DNA of 64,000 nucleotides from CATQGW01 sp965262235. GTDB lineage: Bacteria; Chloroflexota; Dehalococcoidia; Bin125. The position numbers and the translations under genes are program-made. Below the pieces are notes generated by a model. That model saw nothing but the letters and a program-made list of their open reading frames with translations, was not told where the DNA came from and did no database searches. The DNA is taken from assembly GCA_965262235.1 (NCBI GenBank), contig OZ253504.1:1674001-1738000 (forward strand). The letters run 5' to 3'. Of this stretch, positions 61,790 through 64,000 are shown one piece after another (the stretch's first letter is position 1; each line of letters opens with the position of its first letter).

Positions 61790-64000
61790 ATGAGCGACGC
61801 GTGGGAGCAGCGCTTGCAGCAGACAGTGCAGCAGACATGGCGATCGGCCGCGCTGTCGCTGCGCCAGGGCGGCGGGCTGTTGCGCGCGCTGGCCGCGGAG
61901 GCGGCGCCCTGGGGGATGCGCACCAAGCGTCGGGGGCGCGAGCGTGTGCTGGGAATCGGCGCGCCGATTGAGATCATCCGCGACCGCTGGGGCGTGCCGC
62001 ACTGTTTCGCGCAGTCGGCGGGCGATGTGCTGTTCGCGTTGGGCTACGTGCACGCGCAGGATCGGCTCTGGCAGCTGCAGTGGAATCGGCGCGCGGCGCT
62101 CGGCCGGTTGGCCGAGTTGGTTGGCCCTCCGGGGCTGCCGGCGGACCGGCTGACGCGCACGCTGGGCTTCGCCCATGTCGCGCAAGCCGCCTGGGACGCG
62201 ACGCAGCAGGCGCAGCGGGACGAGCTGGCGCCCTACATCGCGGGGATCAACGCGGGCGCGGCGCGGATGCCGCGACCGTTCGAGGCGGTGATGCTCGGTG
62301 ACTACTTCCGCCCCTGGCAGCCGAGCGACTCGGTCGCGTGGGGCAAGCTGCTCTCGTTTCTACTCGCGCCGGCCTGGGAGCAACAGCTGCTGCGGGCGGC
62401 GATCGTTCAGCGAGCGGGCGTCGAGGCGCTCTGCGAAGTCGACCCGCCGCTGCGCGAGAGCGCCGCGGTCGTGACGCCGCCGGACGCGGAATACGGACGG
62501 CTGGCGCGGCCCGCGCAGGAGGGCGCGCGGGCGCTCGCTGAGCTGTTGGGCCTGGACGGGGCCGCGAGCAACAACTGGACCGTGGCCGCATCGCGCACGG
62601 CGAGCGGCGCGCCGATCCTGGCCTGCGACCCGCATCTCAATCCGGTCACGCCGGCGCACGCTTACTTCGCGCATCTGCACTGTCCCGAGTTCAACGCGGC
62701 CGGTGCGACGGTGCCAGGGCTGCCGGGGATCGTCTGGGGCTACAACGAGCGGATCGCCTGGGGTCCGACCGCCGCGATGCAGGCGATGCACATCGCCGTG
62801 GTCGAGGAGCTCGACGCGGCCGGCGAGGCCACGCGCACGCCCGACGGCTGGGCGCCGATCGAGCGGCGCACCGAGCAGATCAGCGTCAGCGGCTACGACG
62901 ACGAGACGATCGAGCTGCGCGCGAGCGTCAACGGGCCGATCGTGTCGGAGGTCCTCGCTCACGATCGCGCGCCGCGTTGGGCGCCGCAGCGGGCGATCAG
63001 CCTGCATTCGCCGGTGCTGTGGCCGTCGCAGAGCGGCACAGGGATCGTGGAGCTGATGCAGGCGAGCGACTGGCCAGGCTTCTCGGCGGCGGCGGCGAAG
63101 CTCGACGACTTCAACCTGGCCTTCGCGTATGCGGACACCGATGGTGGGATTGGGCTGCGCGTCTCGGGGGCGGTCCCTGCCGCGAACGCCGAGACCCTGC
63201 GCTTCCCCGTCGCGGGCTGGCTAGCGGAGGAGCAGGGCGGCGTGCCGCGAGCGGTGCTGCGCGGCGATCAGCTGCCGCACACGTTCAACCCGCCGGGCGG
63301 CCTGGTGGTCAGCGCCAACAATCCGCTGACTCCCGCTGCGGCGATGGATTTCGGAGCCGAGTATCTCGACGCGTGGCGCGCGGAGCGAATCGGCGGGCTG
63401 CTGCGCGACGACGAGTCGCACACCATCGAGCGATCGGCGCAGATTCAGCTCGACCAGTACTCGGCGCCGCTGCACCAGTTTGCGGGCCGGCTGTGCCAAG
63501 TGGACGCGACGAACGACGAACAGCGCCGACAGCTCGAGGCAGTGGCGGAGTGGGATGGCGTGATGTCGGCCGCGTCGCGGCCGGCGGCGATCGTCGCGCT
63601 GAGCTTCATCGCCTGGCGTCGCGGCGTGCTGCGCGAGCTGCTCGGGCCCAGGGCCGACACGATGATGAGCGGTCTGCTGGCCATCCCCACGCTCGACCTG
63701 CTTGGCGCGCGCGCTGGGTCGTGGGCGCTGCGGCGTCTGGAAGCCGACGACGCGGATGATTCACTCGCGGCGGCTCTGCGCACGGCGATGAGCCAGCTGC
63801 GGGCGCGCTTCGGCCCCGACGCTGCGGCGTGGACGTGGGGCGCGTGCCGGCCCGTGCAGCTTCCGCACGCGCTGTCGGACGCGCCGATCATCGGGCGGAT
63901 GCTGAGCGCGGGGCCCTGGCCGTTTGGCGGCGGTGTGGACACGGTGTGTCAGTCGGGCGTGCTGGGACCTGACCCGTTTCGCGCCGCCAGCGCGATTCCG
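61790..64000 (+). CDS. Penicillin acylase family N-terminal nucleophile hydrolase, 3' end outside window
   Basis: 737 codons are open from ATG 61790 to the window end. 'IEIIRDRWGVPH' and 'LGYVHAQDRLWQLQWNRRAA' open the family domain; 'GAASNNWTVAASRTASG' carries the catalytic Ser260, which should become the N-terminus of the beta chain after self-cleavage; 'DPHLNP', 'VPGLPGIVWGYNERIAWGPT' and 'VVSANNPLTP' follow. Relatives hydrolyse penicillins, acyl-homoserine lactones or other amides. No clear signal peptide precedes the domain (residues 1-50 are amphipathic), unlike periplasmic members, so export is doubtful. Confidence 0.9.
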   Translation, partial: MSDAWEQRLQQTVQQTWRSAALSLRQGGGLLRALAAEAAPWGMRTKRRGRERVLGIGAPIEIIRDRWGVPHCFAQSAGDVLFALGYVHAQDRLWQLQWNRRAALGRLAELVGPPGLPADRLTRTLGFAHVAQAAWDATQQAQRDELAPYIAGINAGAARMPRPFEAVMLGDYFRPWQPSDSVAWGKLLSFLLAPAWEQQLLRAAIVQRAGVEALCEVDPPLRESAAVVTPPDAEYGRLARPAQEGARALAELLGLDGAASNNWTVAASRTASGAPILACDPHLNPVTPAHAYFAHLHCPEFNAAGATVPGLPGIVWGYNERIAWGPTAAMQAMHIAVVEELDAAGEATRTPDGWAPIERRTEQISVSGYDDETIELRASVNGPIVSEVLAHDRAPRWAPQRAISLHSPVLWPSQSGTGIVELMQASDWPGFSAAAAKLDDFNLAFAYADTDGGIGLRVSGAVPAANAETLRFPVAGWLAEEQGGVPRAVLRGDQLPHTFNPPGGLVVSANNPLTPAAAMDFGAEYLDAWRAERIGGLLRDDESHTIERSAQIQLDQYSAPLHQFAGRLCQVDATNDEQRRQLEAVAEWDGVMSAASRPAAIVALSFIAWRRGVLRELLGPRADTMMSGLLAIPTLDLLGARAGSWALRRLEADDADDSLAAALRTAMSQLRARFGPDAAAWTWGACRPVQLPHALSDAPIIGRMLSAGPWPFGGGVDTVCQSGVLGPDPFRAASAIP

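Overview
This is a high-GC window (well over 60 % by eye) with dense genes, many GTG starts and GGAG-type ribosome sites, and short ATGA or GTGA overlaps inside operons. No rRNA, tRNA or CRISPR was seen. Flavin/F420-type luciferase-like oxidoreductases, a BKACE enzyme, a CaiB/BaiF CoA-transferase, a DUF3500 protein, a two-gene transketolase and large secreted LRR proteins suggest an uncultured bacterium, most likely Chloroflexota of the SAR202/Dehalococcoidia type. That placement is an inference from gene content; an actinobacterial lineage is not excluded.

Layout. 1-9.6 kb: a DUF58-transglutaminase pair (+) faces a MoxR-DUF58-BatD-BatA-BatB/TPR operon (-). 9.7-21.4 kb: three luciferase-like oxidoreductases, a trans-aconitate-type methyltransferase, a BKACE enzyme, a HicB orphan with a broken hicA, a flavin split-barrel protein and an MFS transporter. 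They are interrupted at 12.6-16.4 kb by a 1246-residue protein of unknown family with a C-terminal nuclease-like motif. 21.5-25.1 kb: proA, a DUF3500 protein and small orphans. 25.1-28.2 kb: a HAD phosphatase gene followed by three toxin-antitoxin-like cassettes. 28.2-43.3 kb: housekeeping genes (transketolase halves, thpR, fabF, folC, fbp-fba, rdgB, moaA-moaC, thyX), a vapBC pair and an IS5-family element. 43.6-47.1 kb: a VOC protein, a metallo-hydrolase and a restriction-modification locus (C5 methylase, Vsr, putative endonuclease). 47.3-55.7 kb: two paralogous secreted LRR proteins. 55.8-64 kb: a CoA-transferase, a dienelactone hydrolase, a cupin gene followed by three RelE/ParE-type cassettes, an SDR and a truncated penicillin acylase.

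The most notable signal is that two unrelated toxin-antitoxin families, 30 kb apart, have the same architecture. Each is a host gene (HAD or cupin) followed by three tandem toxin-antitoxin cassettes, and the second and third cassettes are each preceded by a copy of the 3' end of that host gene. In both arrays the host-gene tail is conserved while part of the cassette varies. This suggests a shared mode of cassette duplication or capture at gene 3' ends. Other points of interest are the 1246-residue nuclease-like protein, a transglutaminase-family protein whose catalytic Cys and His are both Tyr, an apparent frameshift in batA, a repeated uncharacterised domain in the LRR proteins, and a family of paired palindromic repeats, one of which lies beside the broken hicA.
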